Shown piece by piece: positions 11,630 through 25,400 of a stretch of 64,000 nucleotides of DNA (the first letter of the stretch is position 1; each line of letters opens with the position of its first letter). The notes beneath the pieces are model-generated. The model was not told the origin of the DNA and searched no databases. It worked only from the letters and a program-made list of their open reading frames with translations. Position numbers and translations under genes: made by a program. Source of the stretch: Symbiodinium natans (taxonomy: Eukaryota > Sar > Dinophyceae > Suessiales > Symbiodiniaceae); NCBI GenBank assembly GCA_905221605.1, contig CAJNDS010002181.1:432501-496500 (forward strand), written 5' to 3'.

Positions 11630-11775
11630 AAGAACCAATCCTCTAATATAGGGGCCTGAATACTTAGCATAGGTCTTTCTTTGTTGGGGGGGGGGGGGGG
11701 GGGGGATTATGGTATATGTATATAAGAGTCGTAAGGGAATACTATTAGTAACTATTCCGACCCTATATTACAGCT
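11630..11775. mobile_element. Dispersed element, family 8 copy with internal poly(G)
   Basis: Same ends and core as 10044-10180 and 60120-60215, but with a run of about 20 G where the others have GGGG-rich sequence. It shows that a G homopolymer can grow inside an element. Confidence 0.6.
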
Positions 11776-11940
11776 GCCAGTCCGGGTGTCTGACAACATC
11801 AAAGCCAAAATCCAGAAGAGAGTGAAGAAGGTGCTTGCTCAAGATTGTCTATCCACTGAATACCCGTAGTACATCTTTGTTCTACTGCAGCAAGTAGGCC
11901 TTCTTCATCTGAAAATTCGCTGCCTCTTGCAGCGCATCCA

Positions 11941-11976
<36 letters not shown>

Positions 11977-12250
11977 CTGGTGCTTACCCGTTTGCTTAGT
12001 TGTTTGCGTGTTTCCTGATTGCTTGACACTAGTCAAACCTCAAAACCCTAAATGTGTGTTTGTACCCTAAACCCTAAACCCTAAATGTGCGAGGGCCTCC
12101 AGTCCAAAAGGGCGTTTGTTGCGCAGGAGCCATGGCGGCTCATCATCGGGGGGAGGTGGGTCGATTCGACCTGAGCTCGCGCCATCACATTTCTGAGCTA
12201 ACTCTTCATAGTTCGCTCGACGTGTTGCTCAAACACAATCAAACACGCAC

Positions 12251-12256
12251 AATATA

Positions 12257-12288
<32 letters not shown>

Positions 12289-12365
12289 CATACATATATC
12301 TATATGTATATCATGTCTCTATACATGCATACATACAAACATACATATGTATATATATATATATA
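12251..12365. repeat. AT-rich microsatellite (ATAC/AT)
   Basis: TATATATA and TACATATA repeats. Similar tracts occur at 11360-11380, 11940-11980, 15277-15308, 17934-18092, 18751-18925 and 60829-60902. Confidence 0.9.
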
Positions 12366-12637
12366 GTAGCGCATAGTTTCTAGGCTTGTGAGGTGGGCTA
12401 GTCGTATTTGTCGGCTTTCGTGCCACGAAAGCCATGAAGCCTCTTAATCTGGGTTCGGACAGAGGGCTTGAGACCAAAAACTAGGGTTTAGGGTTTAGGG
12501 TTTAAGGTTTAGGGGTTAGTGTGAAACCCGGTGCGACAGCTAGGTTTGCGTCAAGTCGCTGGGATGGGGTAGAGGTGGGCCCTGTATGCCCTCAGCACCA
12601 TCCACGGTTGAAACATCCTGGCGGTGGAAGGCTTTTT

Positions 12638-12671
<34 letters not shown>

Positions 12672-12745
12672 TCTAAACCCTAAACCCTAAACCCTAAACC
12701 CTAAACCCTAAACCCTAAACCCTAGACCCTAGACCCTACACCCTA
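12672..12745. repeat. Interstitial CCCTAAA array
   Basis: Ten units, following a T then G homopolymer (12632-12668). Confidence 0.95.
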
Positions 12746-12773
12746 GACCCTAAACCATAGGGGTTTGGGGCAC

Positions 12774-12836
12774 TTGCGCAAAAAAATGAGATCAAGCCCA
12801 GGTCCTCTACCTCCATACCACGGAGGAGGTGCTCGC
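12774..12836 (-). CDS. Exon-like island, unassigned
   Basis: EHLLRGMEVEDLGLISFFCA between CTGCAG and donor GTGCCCC. In the frame that joins 13791 it would read ASTSSVVWR and stop at TAG, a possible end of the STPGR gene. Bounded by arrays of the usual polarity. Confidence 0.4.
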
Positions 12837-13790
12837 CTGCAGTTTATGGGGGCTTGTCTGAAGGCCGTTTAAGGAACCCCTTTAGGGTTTAGGGTTTAGG
12901 GTTTAGGGTTTAGGGTTTAGGGTTCAGGGTTCAGGGCTTAGGGTTTAGGGGCAAGGAAACCCATTTATATTTCTTGTGGTCAAGTTCCCCGATGAATAAT
13001 AAGAGAACGAGATTCAACTTCCATGCTCCGTTGCAGGCCGTGGGGGTACAGGATGGTAACGCCAGGGTACGGACGTGTTTTGGACCCTTGCCTTTAGGGT
13101 TTAGGGTTTAGGGTTTAGGGTTTGGGGTTTAGGGTTTAGGGTTTAGGGTTTAGGGGCCGTGCCTCCTGGAGCACAGCAAGAGGAGGAGCGGGGGGGAGGG
13201 GGGGGGGGGGATGGGCACAAGTTTAGAGTGTAGAGGCTATCGCGGGCAATCACCCCGCACCCGAATTCAATGCTAAACCCTGAACAAAGCTAGACCCCCC
13301 ATGCCTCCAGTTGTGTGGCTTGAGTTTCCGCGTGGCCGCGCGCAAAATTGTACTATTGTGTACATTTGAAGCCTAAACCTTAAGGGAAAACTTATCGACG
13401 CTGAGGCTATCCCACTGAAAGTTCCCCGACTCGTGGCTTGCAGCCCCCAATTACAACTTCAACTTGCTCATGTCTTAATCCCTGTTCCCCTAGGAAGAAA
13501 AAAGGATCCTTTTTGTTCATATATAAGAAAGCCCAGAACCAAAAAAAAAAAAGGATCCCTAACACTGATCTAGATATGTACCCTGAAGCTCTCGGCGGTA
13601 CCGCTGTAGACCCGGAGTCTGTAACCTCTGGCAAGCATCCCCTAATCCTAGTTAACCCCTAAACCCTTTTATGAGCCCTAAACTCTACACCCCTAAACCC
13701 TAAACCCTAAACCCTAAACCCTGAACCCTGAACCCTGAACCTAAACCCAAAACCTACCCCCCCCCCCCCCCCACCCTCGCCAAAGCCTAC

Positions 13791-13845
13791 AGTATCGAAT
13801 CCATGGCTTCCGCGCGCTGCCGTACCGGACCATGGGTGGATGATG
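13791..13845 (-). CDS. Exon-like island, unassigned
   Basis: In phase with 16353 it reads IIHPWSGTAARGSHGFDT; another frame reads HHPPMVRYGSARKPWIRY. Acceptor CGCTAAG, donor GTAGGC. Bounded by CCCTAAA units on the left and TTTAGGG on the right. Confidence 0.4.
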
Positions 13846-15274
13846 CTTAGCGCTGGCACGGCTTAGCGTGTTTAGGGTTTAGGGGTTAGGGGTTAGGGGT
13901 TTAGAGTTTAGAGTTTAGGGTTTAGGGGTTAGGGCTAGCAGATCCTAAGGCTTTACGTTTAGGGTTAAGGCTTTCGGGATTCGGCTTTCGGATAGCCTAA
14001 ACCATGCAAGATTTTGTTTTGGTGGGGGGGGGGGGGGGGGGGGTGGTTCGCACGCTGATGGACCATGGAAGTCTGAAGTTGGCTCATGGCTTTGGGGGTT
14101 TGAGGTTCAGGACCTCTCAGGGCTTAAGAGGGTTTGGGGCTCGTTGCCGGCAGGGTCTGCCATCGCTTTCTGGGGGTGTCGGGCCCGTAACATCTCGTTT
14201 CAAGCCTGATGTCAAGCAGCAAGCGATGGCTTCGAAACACAACCTCTGCCCTAACCCAAAGGCCCAAATCGTCATGTTCCTTTGAGGTATTTCGCTACGA
14301 TGCCGGATATCGATTCTTACGCATCGGTCTTTAAGGTATTAGGATGACGGGAAGTATTGTCCACCAGCCTAAAACCCTAAACCCTAAACCCTCAACCCTC
14401 AACCCCAAACCCTATCGAGCCTCCCCAAAAGGTAATTGCGCTCTCTTTCCTAAAGCCCTGTGATGTAGGGGTTAAAGTTAGACGAGACTCTGATAACCCC
14501 AATAGGGTTGACAAAAGCTTCTCTTTAAAGACCTTCATAGGGGCGACTACCCAGCTGAAACTGTGCGAAACCTCCCCTCCCCCCCTCAGCCGAAGCTTAA
14601 ATGCAAATTGCAAACCTTGAACCCAGAATTACGCAGACCTGTTTTTTCGGGTTCATCGCAACATGCTGTAGAGGGGAGGCACGGAGTAATTTGCGGCTTT
14701 AGGGCTTCAGGGGTCTGAGGATAGAGCTACACAGCCTTAGGGGTTGGAGAGGTTGGACCAGTGCCACCTGCTTGGCAGGAGCAATCACAGGCAGGGGAAA
14801 TGCTGCCACGCAGGCAAACGATCAGGTCCTATGTGGACATGCTATGACATACACACTGTGACATGAATCGTGCTTTCCACTCCTTGCTCAATACCTCTTC
14901 TTCTGACCGACGAAGAAGTCGGACTCGATAGCAACCCTTAGCTTTCGTGCCATGCCACAATGCCAACACGATCGATACGGCTAGCATTCCGACTTTCTCG
15001 GCCTCTGCGCACAACACCACAATCCTCTGTCGTGCTGTCCAACACTATACCACAAGTCTACACTAAATAGCGCCTGGAAACGTTCGAGCGGTGCCATGCG
15101 TCGGGCAGCATGGATTACGGGGCGTCATGGGCCGACGAAGTCTCCGGCAAAAGGCGCAGAGAGACTTCTTGGCCCATGAACGACATCAATCGTCGCTGAG
15201 ACATCGGCATGTTTGGGCGATGGTGCATTTTGAAACAAAACTACCTCTCTCTGTATCTAGAGATATATGAACAA

Positions 15275-15305
<31 letters not shown>

Positions 15306-16352
15306 GATACGTATCTGCATTTTACACATCTACACCTCTCGTTTGGGAACAGCGTGCAACACAAGCGCTGCTGCTCTTTGCCCTTTGGAGCGGTGAAACA
15401 ACAAATTCGCCTCAATGAGATCCTGCCGCGGCTTGCGGAAATTGCACGTAATTCAAGACCCTCAACCCCGAACCCTAAACCTTCCCGAGCCCTAAACCTT
15501 ATCAACGCTAAACACTGAACCCCAGACCCTGAACCGCTTGCTTGAAAAAAAAACACCTTAAGTATAGAACAGGGCTAAATTCGGCACCATCACCATGCAC
15601 ACCCTCACCTCCCTCCTCCCCAAACCCTCAACCCTAGACCATTTAGACCCCAAACCCAAACACTAAACCCCAAGCCCGCGCCTTTGGGCTCCCTAAGCCT
15701 TGGGGCTCCTCGCGTTAAGGATTCAGGACTTCACAAGATTTGGGGTGGGTTTAGGGCTTAGGGTTCAGGATTTAGGGTTTTGTGTGTAGGGTTTAGGGAG
15801 AAATCCCTCAACCTCATCGAAGCCCTGAGAAATGGGTTGAGGCCTCCACAAGCACATGAAGAACGCACGACTCTTGGCGGCGGGCACATGTTTCAAGGAT
15901 CCGCCTTGTTGTCAATGTTGTGGGATTCTTTGGGCGGGTGGGTTTGTTTCTAAGCCTGGAACCCCCTAGTGACTAGTGAAAGCTAGAACATGAGATGCTG
16001 AACCCTATTAATTAGCCCTAAGCTATCCCTCCATGAATTCCCTGAAGTATTAACCCTGTTTTAAAACCGCCACAGGCCTACAACCCTGCAACCCTAAGTC
16101 TGAAGCCCCCAAACACCTTCAGCCCATAACCCTAAAAGCCGAAAGTATGGGTTGCGGTTGATTTTTTCGGTGTTTCAGGATTTTCTATAACCCCACAACG
16201 GTCAACCTCCAAACCCTCAATCCCCACAACCGCAAAAACCTAAACACCCAAAGCGCCCCAAACCCTAAACCCTAAACCCTAAACCCTAAACCCTAAACCC
16301 CAAACCCCAAACCCTAAACCCTAAACCCTAAACCCCACCTCCCACCGGTCAC
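13846..16352. other. Non-coding stretch
   Basis: TTTAGGG-type tracts at 13868-13930, G run at 14023-14043, CCCTAAA at 14370-14415, unique sequence 14620-15250 without a supportable exon, AT microsatellite at 15277-15308, and a CCCTAAA/CCCCAAA array at 16255-16335. Confidence 0.6.
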
Positions 16353-16411
16353 GCGTCCTTCAGTGCGGTGACTCTACAGACCCCGTCTGCTGTGCCTGCC
16401 GGGAACCAGGT
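16353..16411 (-). CDS. STPGR gene exon (distal, less certain)
   Basis: [19 protein letters not shown], phase 0 in and 2 out; acceptor GCTGTAG, donor GTGACC. The plus strand is also open ([15 protein letters not shown]), so strand is not settled. Confidence 0.4.
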
Positions 16412-19400
16412 CTACAGCTCCTATAAGGTTGAAAGGGCTGGGGGTTTAGGGTTTTGGTTTAGGGTCTAGAGAAAGGGGTTGAGGGGTTAGGGTGTATGAG
16501 GGTTAGGGTTTAGGGCTTAAAGGTGTGGGCTTAGTGGAGCCCCCCCCTAAACCCTAAACCACACGTGTGGCTGACCACGATGCCAGCTGACAATTCTGAA
16601 CCCAAAGAGCTCAGGCCGAATACAAAGGTTTCTACCCCCCTCAAAACCACCCCCTAGGTTGCTCCAGTTTCGGGTTTGGGTTTAGGGTTTAGGGTTTAGG
16701 GTTTAGGGTTTAGGGTTTAGGGTTTAGGGTTTAGGGTTTAGGGTTTAGGGTTTAGGGTTTAGGGTTTAGGGTTTAGGTGTTTAGGGGTTTAGGGGTTTAG
16801 GGTTTAGGGTTTAGGGTTTAGGGTTTAGGGTTTAGGGTTTAGGGTTTAGGGTTTAGGGTTTAGGGTTTAGGGCTACCCCCCCCCCCCCCCAGGTTCCCCC
16901 GTTTACAAACCTGAATTAGGCCAAATTATCCCTGAATAGCCTTCATAAAGGGGGCGGGGGGGGTGGGGAGGGGGGTAGTAGGGACCCATGATAAGTGCAC
17001 AGTTCCACATGATGGGCGTAACACACATGAGACTATCGACTCTGAGGTTCTTTTTAGGGCATAAGGGTGTAGGGTTTAGGGCTTAGGTTCAGCACGGTTT
17101 TATCAGGGCTGAGAAGGTCTGCAAGGGTGCATAAGAAGGACTAGGGCTCGGGGAGTTACCTCTTCTTCGGGCTTCCTATGCAAAAAACAATCCTCGTAGT
17201 CTGGGGTACATAGAGGCACCCCGCTGCTGGGTCGTGCGATGGCGCGTAGAGCTGAACTCTGCACATTCCGGGAGGGAGGAGGCATATGGTCAGTTCCCTG
17301 AATCATGATCCCGTTTTTTGTTTGCCCTACATACGGGGGCCTGCCTTATATAATCAGGACCCCCAAAATGACCATATGACAACAAAAGCCTCTAGCACAC
17401 GTTGCCAAGGGCCCGGGTTAAAGTTTAGGGCTGAAGGTGATGTGAAAAAGTAGCCACGCGCAGTGCATGTTGACGCAGACAACAAAAGAGAGACCAAAGA
17501 AACAGAAAACTGCAAACCTTGCAACCACAGAAACGACCCTTAATGTACATCTCTGTTTGGACGCCAGCGCGGCCGAGTGCTCTGCTTTTGCATTCATACC
17601 AATTGTTGTTTTGCATTACTGCCCATGATTCCGTGTGAAAGCTCAACGCAAAGTGTTCCACTCCCGCCAAAAGACTCTGTTGGACAGTAGGACACAAAAG
17701 AGAACCGCACCAGAGAAAACATTTTCCGGCAGCAGCAGCCGGCTTAGCCAACAATCCCCGTTGTGGGCCAAACAAGCTGCATGACTCATCTGAACCGTCA
17801 TCAGATTGCTGACGGACGTGCAAGGCGGTTCGCGGCGGCAGCCGGTAAACTGATTCGCTGTTGTTGTGCGTGAAGACGAGTCCGGTTCCAGCTCATGCTT
17901 GTCAATACGCGCGTAAATGTATGTACCTGTATCTATGCAGATATACACACACACACACGTATATATATATATATATACATACATATATATATATACATAT
18001 GTATATATATATGTATATGTATATATTTATATATGTATATATGTATATATGTATATATGTATCTATATATATATATGTGTGTGTGTATAAAGTTTTTTGT
18101 ATCTTGCGAACTGAAAATCTTCAGCGCGATAAGCTCCCAAACAACTTCTATAAAATAAGTCACCAGGGTATTGTTGTTTATATGATGGTTGTTGAACCCT
18201 TTCAGGGTTTTGCAACGTTATGATGCCATTTCTCGAGGAGGTACCAAAAGCACAGTTCCAGGACGCAAATGTTGCAAAACCTCAAGGAGATACCAAAAAA
18301 AAACAAATGAGCCCTACAGCCCCCAACCCAAAATAGTGTCTAAATCTGCTTTGTTGGGTTTATTGGTATCTCGTGGAGGTTTTGCAGCATTTCAGTCCTT
18401 GAACTCTGTTGTTTTGGTACCCTCTCAGGGTTTCGCAACGTTTTGCTGCCATTTCTCGAAGAGGCACCAAAAAACCAAAGTTCAAGGACTAAAGTGTTGC
18501 AAATCCTCGAGGAAGTACAAGAAAAAATGAAAGAAAAAAACAATGATTATGAGACCTACAGCCCCCAACCCAGAATAGTCTCTGAGTCTTTGGTGTTTTT
18601 GTTTTGTTTGGTCCTCGAGGTTTTGCAGCAAATTTCAGTCCTTGAACTTTGTTTTTTTTGGCACCCTGTCAGGGTGTTGCAACGTTTTGCTGCACAAGCA
18701 AAGATTTAGAGACTACTTTTGGTTGGGGGCTGTGGATCTCAGTTTACGTAGATATATATATATATATATATATATGACAGATGTATCTTGATATAAATAA
18801 ATATATAATATGTATATATATATATATACATGACAGATGTCTTTTGAGATATATATATATACATATATATATCATAAATAAATAAATATATATACATATA
18901 TATATACATAATATATATATATATGGTACCTCCTCGAGGTCTTGCTGTAGCTTAAGCAATCAATCCGAAAAAAATATGCCGGAGCTAAGATATCTCAAGC
19001 AAGCATCCCCCAATAAGCAAAACCTGAACTCTATACTAAACACTCTACCTTACCAAACTTATCCGAAGCCATCACGCACCAACAAGCAGAACAAGACACA
19101 TCTGAACAAATCTATACCTTACCTAAGATATCTCAAGCAGTCATCCCCCTATAAGGCAAACCTGAACTCTATGCTAAACACTGTACCTTATCAAACATAT
19201 CTTAAGCCATCACGCACCAATAAGCAAAACAAAACATCCAATCCGCCTAAGAACTATACCTTAACTAAAATATGTCAAACAGTCATGCCCCAACAAGCAA
19301 AACCTGAAATCTATACCAAACACTGTACTTGAGCTAGCATGTCTTAAGTCATCACACCCCAATAGGCAAAACAAAACATCTATCCTCAAAACTAGAAACT

Positions 19401-22400
19401 ATACAACAGCTAAGATATCTCAAGCAGTCATCCCCCGATAAGCAGAACCTGAAATCGATCGTATATCGACAGTTTGTCTATATTTTGAATCCCAGGAAGT
19501 AGTGAAAGGACATTTGCTCGCAGAAATCTCGCGTCCCCAGGAGGCAAGCCCTACAAACATAGGCAGAACCCTATGGGGTTTAAGGCTTGTGGATCTAAGC
19601 CTCAAGCCCTATGGGGCTATAAGGTTCTAAATCGTATATATAGATAATGCCCAAACCTTAAACCCTAAACGTTTAAACCCTTTCGGGCCAATGGTTTAAA
19701 AACCTAAGGTCTGGGAATGTATACCTTCAGCACCCTTTAGGGTTCAAACTTTCGAGCTTCTAAAGCTTGTAATAGGGTTGTAGGGTTCTGACCCTAAACG
19801 CTTCAGGTTTAAATGCCCGAACCTTAAGCCCTTAAGGTTTACACTCTATGGGTTTAGGTTGATATGCCTAAATCTTAAACCCCAAACCCTTAAACCTTAA
19901 CTGTATAGGGTTGAAAGCTTAGGGCTTAGGGATAATTGCCGACTTAGGTTGAAATGACTTTAAATGCCTAAATCTTACACCCTAAGCCTGTGTCAACATT
20001 AACCCTATATAGGGTTTAAAGGTTGAGGGTTTAGACTTCATTGCTTATCGCCAGAGGGGTTCGGGGCTTCTCTTAAAAACCCTGCGCCCTTGACGGATAG
20101 GGTATCAGAGAGTAAGGCTTACAACACAAGCAGGGAGCGCAACGGAGCGGAAGGGAGGGGAGGGGGGAGGGGGGGGGGGGGGGGGGGGGGGTCCTGGCTA
20201 TGTTGGAAGACACCTGCCCCCAGTTTATACGCAAACTTAATGCTCATGAGCAATATGTTGTGTGACAAAAACTCTTGCCAACCAAGATTGAGTACACGGA
20301 TTACCAACTCATGCAATTTTTAAATGGCCAAAAATCTTAAACCCCTTAAGGTTTAAAGCTTCGGTTACACCCTAAACCCTGGCCCTAAACCCTAAATCCC
20401 CAAACCCTAGCCCTAAACCCTAAACCCCTAAACCCTAAACCCCCAAAACACGGCTCCAACAATGGGCCTGGGGCTTGACCCAGGTGCTGCTGTAGCCGAA
20501 GCTGGAGCCGTGCTTGTAGAAGCCCGGGCCGGGACTGGCTTCGGGCTTAGGGTTTAGGGCTTAGGGTTTAGGGTTAGGGCTTAGGGTTTAGGGCTTACGG
20601 TTTAGGGTTTAGGGCAAGTCACCAGGGAGGGCGTGGAGTGCTCTAGGGAGATGTAGGGTTTTGGGGGCTCTAGGGTTTTAGGGTTTTTGTTGCGCTTTAG
20701 TGCAATAGGGTTTCATGGACTGAACGCTTCCTGAGCTATAGGGATGTAGGGCTTTAGGCCTTCAGGGCTTAGGGTTTCGGGGTTTAGGGTTTAGGGTTTA
20801 GGGTTTAGGGTAGGGTTTAGGGTTTAGGGTTTGGGGATCCCAGGCTTGCGGGGCTTCGGCTGATTTAGGGTTTTGAGTCTATAAGGGTTTAGGCTTGAGG
20901 GAGATAGGATGCTCTAGGGGCCTAGGGTGCTTTAGGGCATTAGGGTTTAGGGTTTAGGGTTTAGGGTTTTCAGGGGTTGGCAGGCGTGCAGAGCTGTAAC
21001 TAGGGGGTGTGGTTCTCTAAGTTCAGGTACCGTTTAGGGGCCCCCCCAAGGAATATGCAACCATGACACAAACAAATCCATTAAGGATCTCCAAAAGGAC
21101 CCGCAATTAAAGGAACTACTCATGGGAGCTGAGTAGCTTTCAAGAACCCTAAACTCCAAACTTACAGACCCTGAAGCGCTTGACCGGAGGCTTCAAGGCT
21201 TCTGACGGATGGCTTTTCAAGTTGCAGGGTTCACGTACGGTTTGGGCTTGAGATTTTAGGGTTGAGGCAACGTGGGCCCTAAACCCTAAACCCTAAACCC
21301 CAAACCCCAAACCCCAAACCCTAAACCCTAAACCCAAAACCCAAACGGTTAGCTGATGTAAGGCCGCCACTCAGCATAGAGGTGGCGCGTGAGGTCATGC
21401 TTCCTGGCGCAGAAGCTGCGCGAAATTTGGGAACCGGTTGTAGCTTGGTCAGTGGGTACAAAGTGCACCCTAAACCCTAAACCCTAAACCCTAAACCCTA
21501 AACCCTAAACCCTAAACCCTAAACCCTAAAACCCTCAACCATCCTGAAAGGAACCCTAATTGGAGGTGATCTTGCCTAACAGCGATCCTTCAAGCAGAGC
21601 CTGAAGGTCCACAAGCCCTAGAAGGCGAGTGTACAAGGGTTTAGGGCTTGTAGGGTTTGGGGTTTGGGGTTTCGGGTTTAGGGTTTAGGGTTTAGGGTTT
21701 AGGGTTTAGGGCTAGCGGTAGGGTTCTGCGAAATCCTAAGCCCTAAACAGCAGGTGCTCCAGAACATTTCAGGGGCCTCTGACGCATTTGAATAAGAATT
21801 GCACATCGTGTCGCGAAGTAACAGTCGTTCCCGAAGATGACAAAACTAATGTACCTAAAGGTTCCTAATCTACTGATTGCTCAAGAACACCGAAAAAAAG
21901 GCATTTTCCTTATTAAGGGTAATATGGGGAGTAATATCTTCATTCTTTTGGGGTTCTTAAGTAGAAAGAAGTAATGTAGTTGACAAGTTGGCCTTTGTAG
22001 CATACTAGAACCCTCTATAACTAACCCTAAAGAAAACTACATTGGAGCCCTTAGGCAATATCTCAGAAGCTGCTAGGCAATTCGCGCTGGAGAATCCGTG
22101 TATTCAGACTTGAAGGACATGTCATGTCATGTGGGCTTTCACTAGGCGTCCCATCTTGAGGCATGGGGATAGGGATTGCACAGACCCAAAATTTTGCACC
22201 TCCGCTTCCCAGTCATGGAGAAGGCCAGGCAATCCTACAGGTTTCGCTCCGAGAAGTTGCTTGTGCAGGTTCGTGGGCACTTGACAGTAGGGTTGCAAGT
22301 GCCCTTCAGTAAAGTTATGGCCATCGTGCCCCTACTGATAACTCACTTATAAGTACCCCATGAACCTCCAAGTAGATCCTACATACCCTGAACCCTAAAC

Positions 22401-22444
22401 CCTAAACCCTAAACCCTAAACTCCAGGAGGTGACGGGGTGACCA

Positions 22445-22481
<37 letters not shown>

Positions 22482-25400
22482 AGTAGCGGATTCGAACTTT
22501 CAACAATGGCTCTCTCGGGATTCAGGCTTAGGTTCCAACATGGTTTCTGGGCCTTCAGGGTTCAGGGTTTAGGGCAGACGGACCGATGAAGTCGGTTCGT
22601 CAGATGTGTGAGAAGATTAACGACGGGTGCGCTAACTACGATACAGACTAGAGTCGGTCAAGTATACTTTGTACCCGTTGACTCATCAAAATGAACTTTT
22701 CAAGCCAGGCTTGAATGGTCGCCTCAGGCAGATCTGTTGCCACGGAACATGAGAAATATAAATTTCTTGGATCGGAGGTGTAATGAATCCCCTTTTTTGA
22801 CAATGAAGCATACAAATCGCAGTTTAGGGTTTGGGGTCAGCTCGCGACATTCACGGCAGGTCAGTTGGGAAGAAGGGCATCGCTGGGACATCGCCTATAG
22901 TAGGCCATTGAACCCTCTAAAATCTTAACCCCTGAAATCTTGTTCGGCGACATTGACATCAACAAATGGGGGGAAAACAGAAAGTCAATAACAGCACCTT
23001 AACCCTAAACCCTAAGCGACGCACCTGACTTTCCTTGGTGAACTAAGACATCTGGAATACATCCGAGACGGTGGCGCTGCCAAGCGGATTGTTGAGGTAG
23101 CCGTCATGATACGCACCAGGCCTGCTCGGAGCTTCGGGGCATTGTTTTAGGCTCAGCTGCAGGATTAGGGCTCAGGGCCTAGTGTAAAACCCTAAACCGC
23201 AAGCCGTACCCCTAAACCCTATAAACCCCCTTGTGCTTAAGGTTTGTTCAGGCTTTCGGGTTCAGGCTTCGGGCGGTCCATACTTGAGAACTCTCTATAT
23301 TTAACAACAAAGGGACCGTGTTGATGGACCCTCCACTCTACACCCCTTCAACCCTAAACGCTAAACCGATGATGAAGTCCAGAGGTTCGGGAGGGCTTTT
23401 GGGATTGGAGAAGGCCCCAACCCAAACCCCCTAAACAAAACGAGGGGCATAATTCAGGGAACTGACCATGCAGCAGGTTTTGTTGGGCTTATAGAGCTTT
23501 GGGTTTAGGATTGAGGGTTCCGGGTCAGAGAAGCACTTTGGCACAGTGCTTCCTGAACCATAAACCACAAAACCCAACCACCCCCCCCCCCCCCCCTCCC
23601 TAAACCCTAAACCCCTAAACCCCTAAACCCCAAACCCTAAACCCTAAACCCTAAACCCTAAACCCTAAAACCCTAAACCCTCCTGTAAACCTTAAGCCCC
23701 TCAAACCTACAAGATGCCCCGACACGCCCACAGAACCGCATGGTTTGGGATGTGGGGCCAGACTCAGGGTTTGGAGTTTAGGATTTCAAGGTTTAGCGTT
23801 TAGGGTTCTAGGGTTTAGGGCTTGAGGTTTTTGGGGTTTAGGGTTTGACGTCTTTGGGGTTTAGGCTTTAATTTGGTTACACACATGCACTGGGACGCAC
23901 TGGGCGAATGGCGCCGGCTTCTGCTTGTCCTCTTTGGGGTAGAAGTCCTGCACGCGACAAGACCGCTAAATTTACAGGGTTCTCAAGGGAGAGGAATTCA
24001 TGGAGTGTAGCTACCCACAGAAACCCTAAACCCTAAACCCTAAACCCTAATCCCTAAACCCTAACAAGCTAAAGGAGACTTCGGGAGTAATGTGGAGCTT
24101 TTGGGAACTTTGGGTTACATGCCCCCCTTGAACCCCCCTCCCTTAAAGGACCCTATAACAAAAAAGCTACAGAAGACTTCATGCACCTGAATGCTTCCAG
24201 AAGGCATGGTTTAGGGTTTAGGGTTTAGGGTTTAGGTTTAGGGTTTAGGGTTTAGGGTTAGGGTTCAGGGTTCAGGGTTCAGGGTTTGGGGAGCAGGCTA
24301 CCTTAAACGGCTTCTTATTGTAGACATCCTTTCGAAGTAAGGCCATATGGGCACCCATGACTCCTAAGGAACTCACCTACGCTCACCACGACCCAAAACC
24401 TGAAGTTTAGGGTTTAGGGTTTAGGTTCTAGGCTTTAGGGTCCATAATACATTGAACAGGGTGGGCTTTTCTGCAAGAGCTCGTGGAATTACAAAACGTG
24501 CATCAGGGTTTAAGGTTTAAGATGTACATAGACCCCAGCAGGACTTCGCTATGCACACCCTAAGCCCTACAGGGAAGCGGTTTCTGGTCATAACTCAGAA
24601 GTTTACGAGCATGCGAGAAGTCCCCCGACCCTGAACTCGTGCACTCCTCACGCAGGGCCGTGGCAAAGCCCACAGCCGCGGCTGTCGGATGGCAAAGCAC
24701 CTCAATTGGGTGGAATGATCTAACATATGGGTCTTTCCCAAAAATAGGGGTACCCCAAATAGAAGAGGAACCCCTTACAGGGACACCAGAAAGGGCACAG
24801 ATATGGGTTTGCAGTCTATAGTCAGGCTTAGTCCTCAGGATGCGTTTGCGGAGATGAAGTTGTGCAGCTCTTGTTGGCTTGGGAGGCTTGAGTGACAAGC
24901 TTTGGGAAATGAGTGGCAAGCTTACTTGAAACCTCTCTGGCAGAAGAAGAAACCCTAAACCCTAACCCTAAACCCTGAACCCTGAAACCTGAACCCTAAA
25001 CCATAACTTTGGGTTTAACATGCCCTAAGTAGACAAGGCTCCGGTGTAATTCCTGTGTGAAATTTGGTTTAGATATAGCGGAGTCATAGTCTGCTACCTC
25101 AAAAAAAAGATTCTGAAGGGAATCCTACTTGGAGGTTCAGGGTACTTGCAACCCAATTGTAAGTGTAGTTACAACCCACTTACAAGCCCCTGAACTACCC
25201 CAATATTATATACTTAAATTACAAGTACAGTTATAATTGGGGTTCTAAGTCCCCTAAATACGGTGTTATTCATAGTTACCCCACTTATATCCCTACTTCT
25301 AAGTAACCACGAAAGCTCCAAGTGCAGGGTTCAGGGGAAAATCCTCAACCACCGGCTCGGCCCTCCCACCGTCGAGGGATCGTAGGCTCCCGGGCCTGAT

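Noticed and set aside
18189-18709. Frames of about 90-110 codons with GFATF and KCCK repeats
   Set aside because: They translate the foldback repeat block and recur in both orientations of it.
24639-24821. Plus-strand frame of 60 codons
   Set aside because: The minus strand of the same place carries a better exon with paired splice sites (24571-24681).
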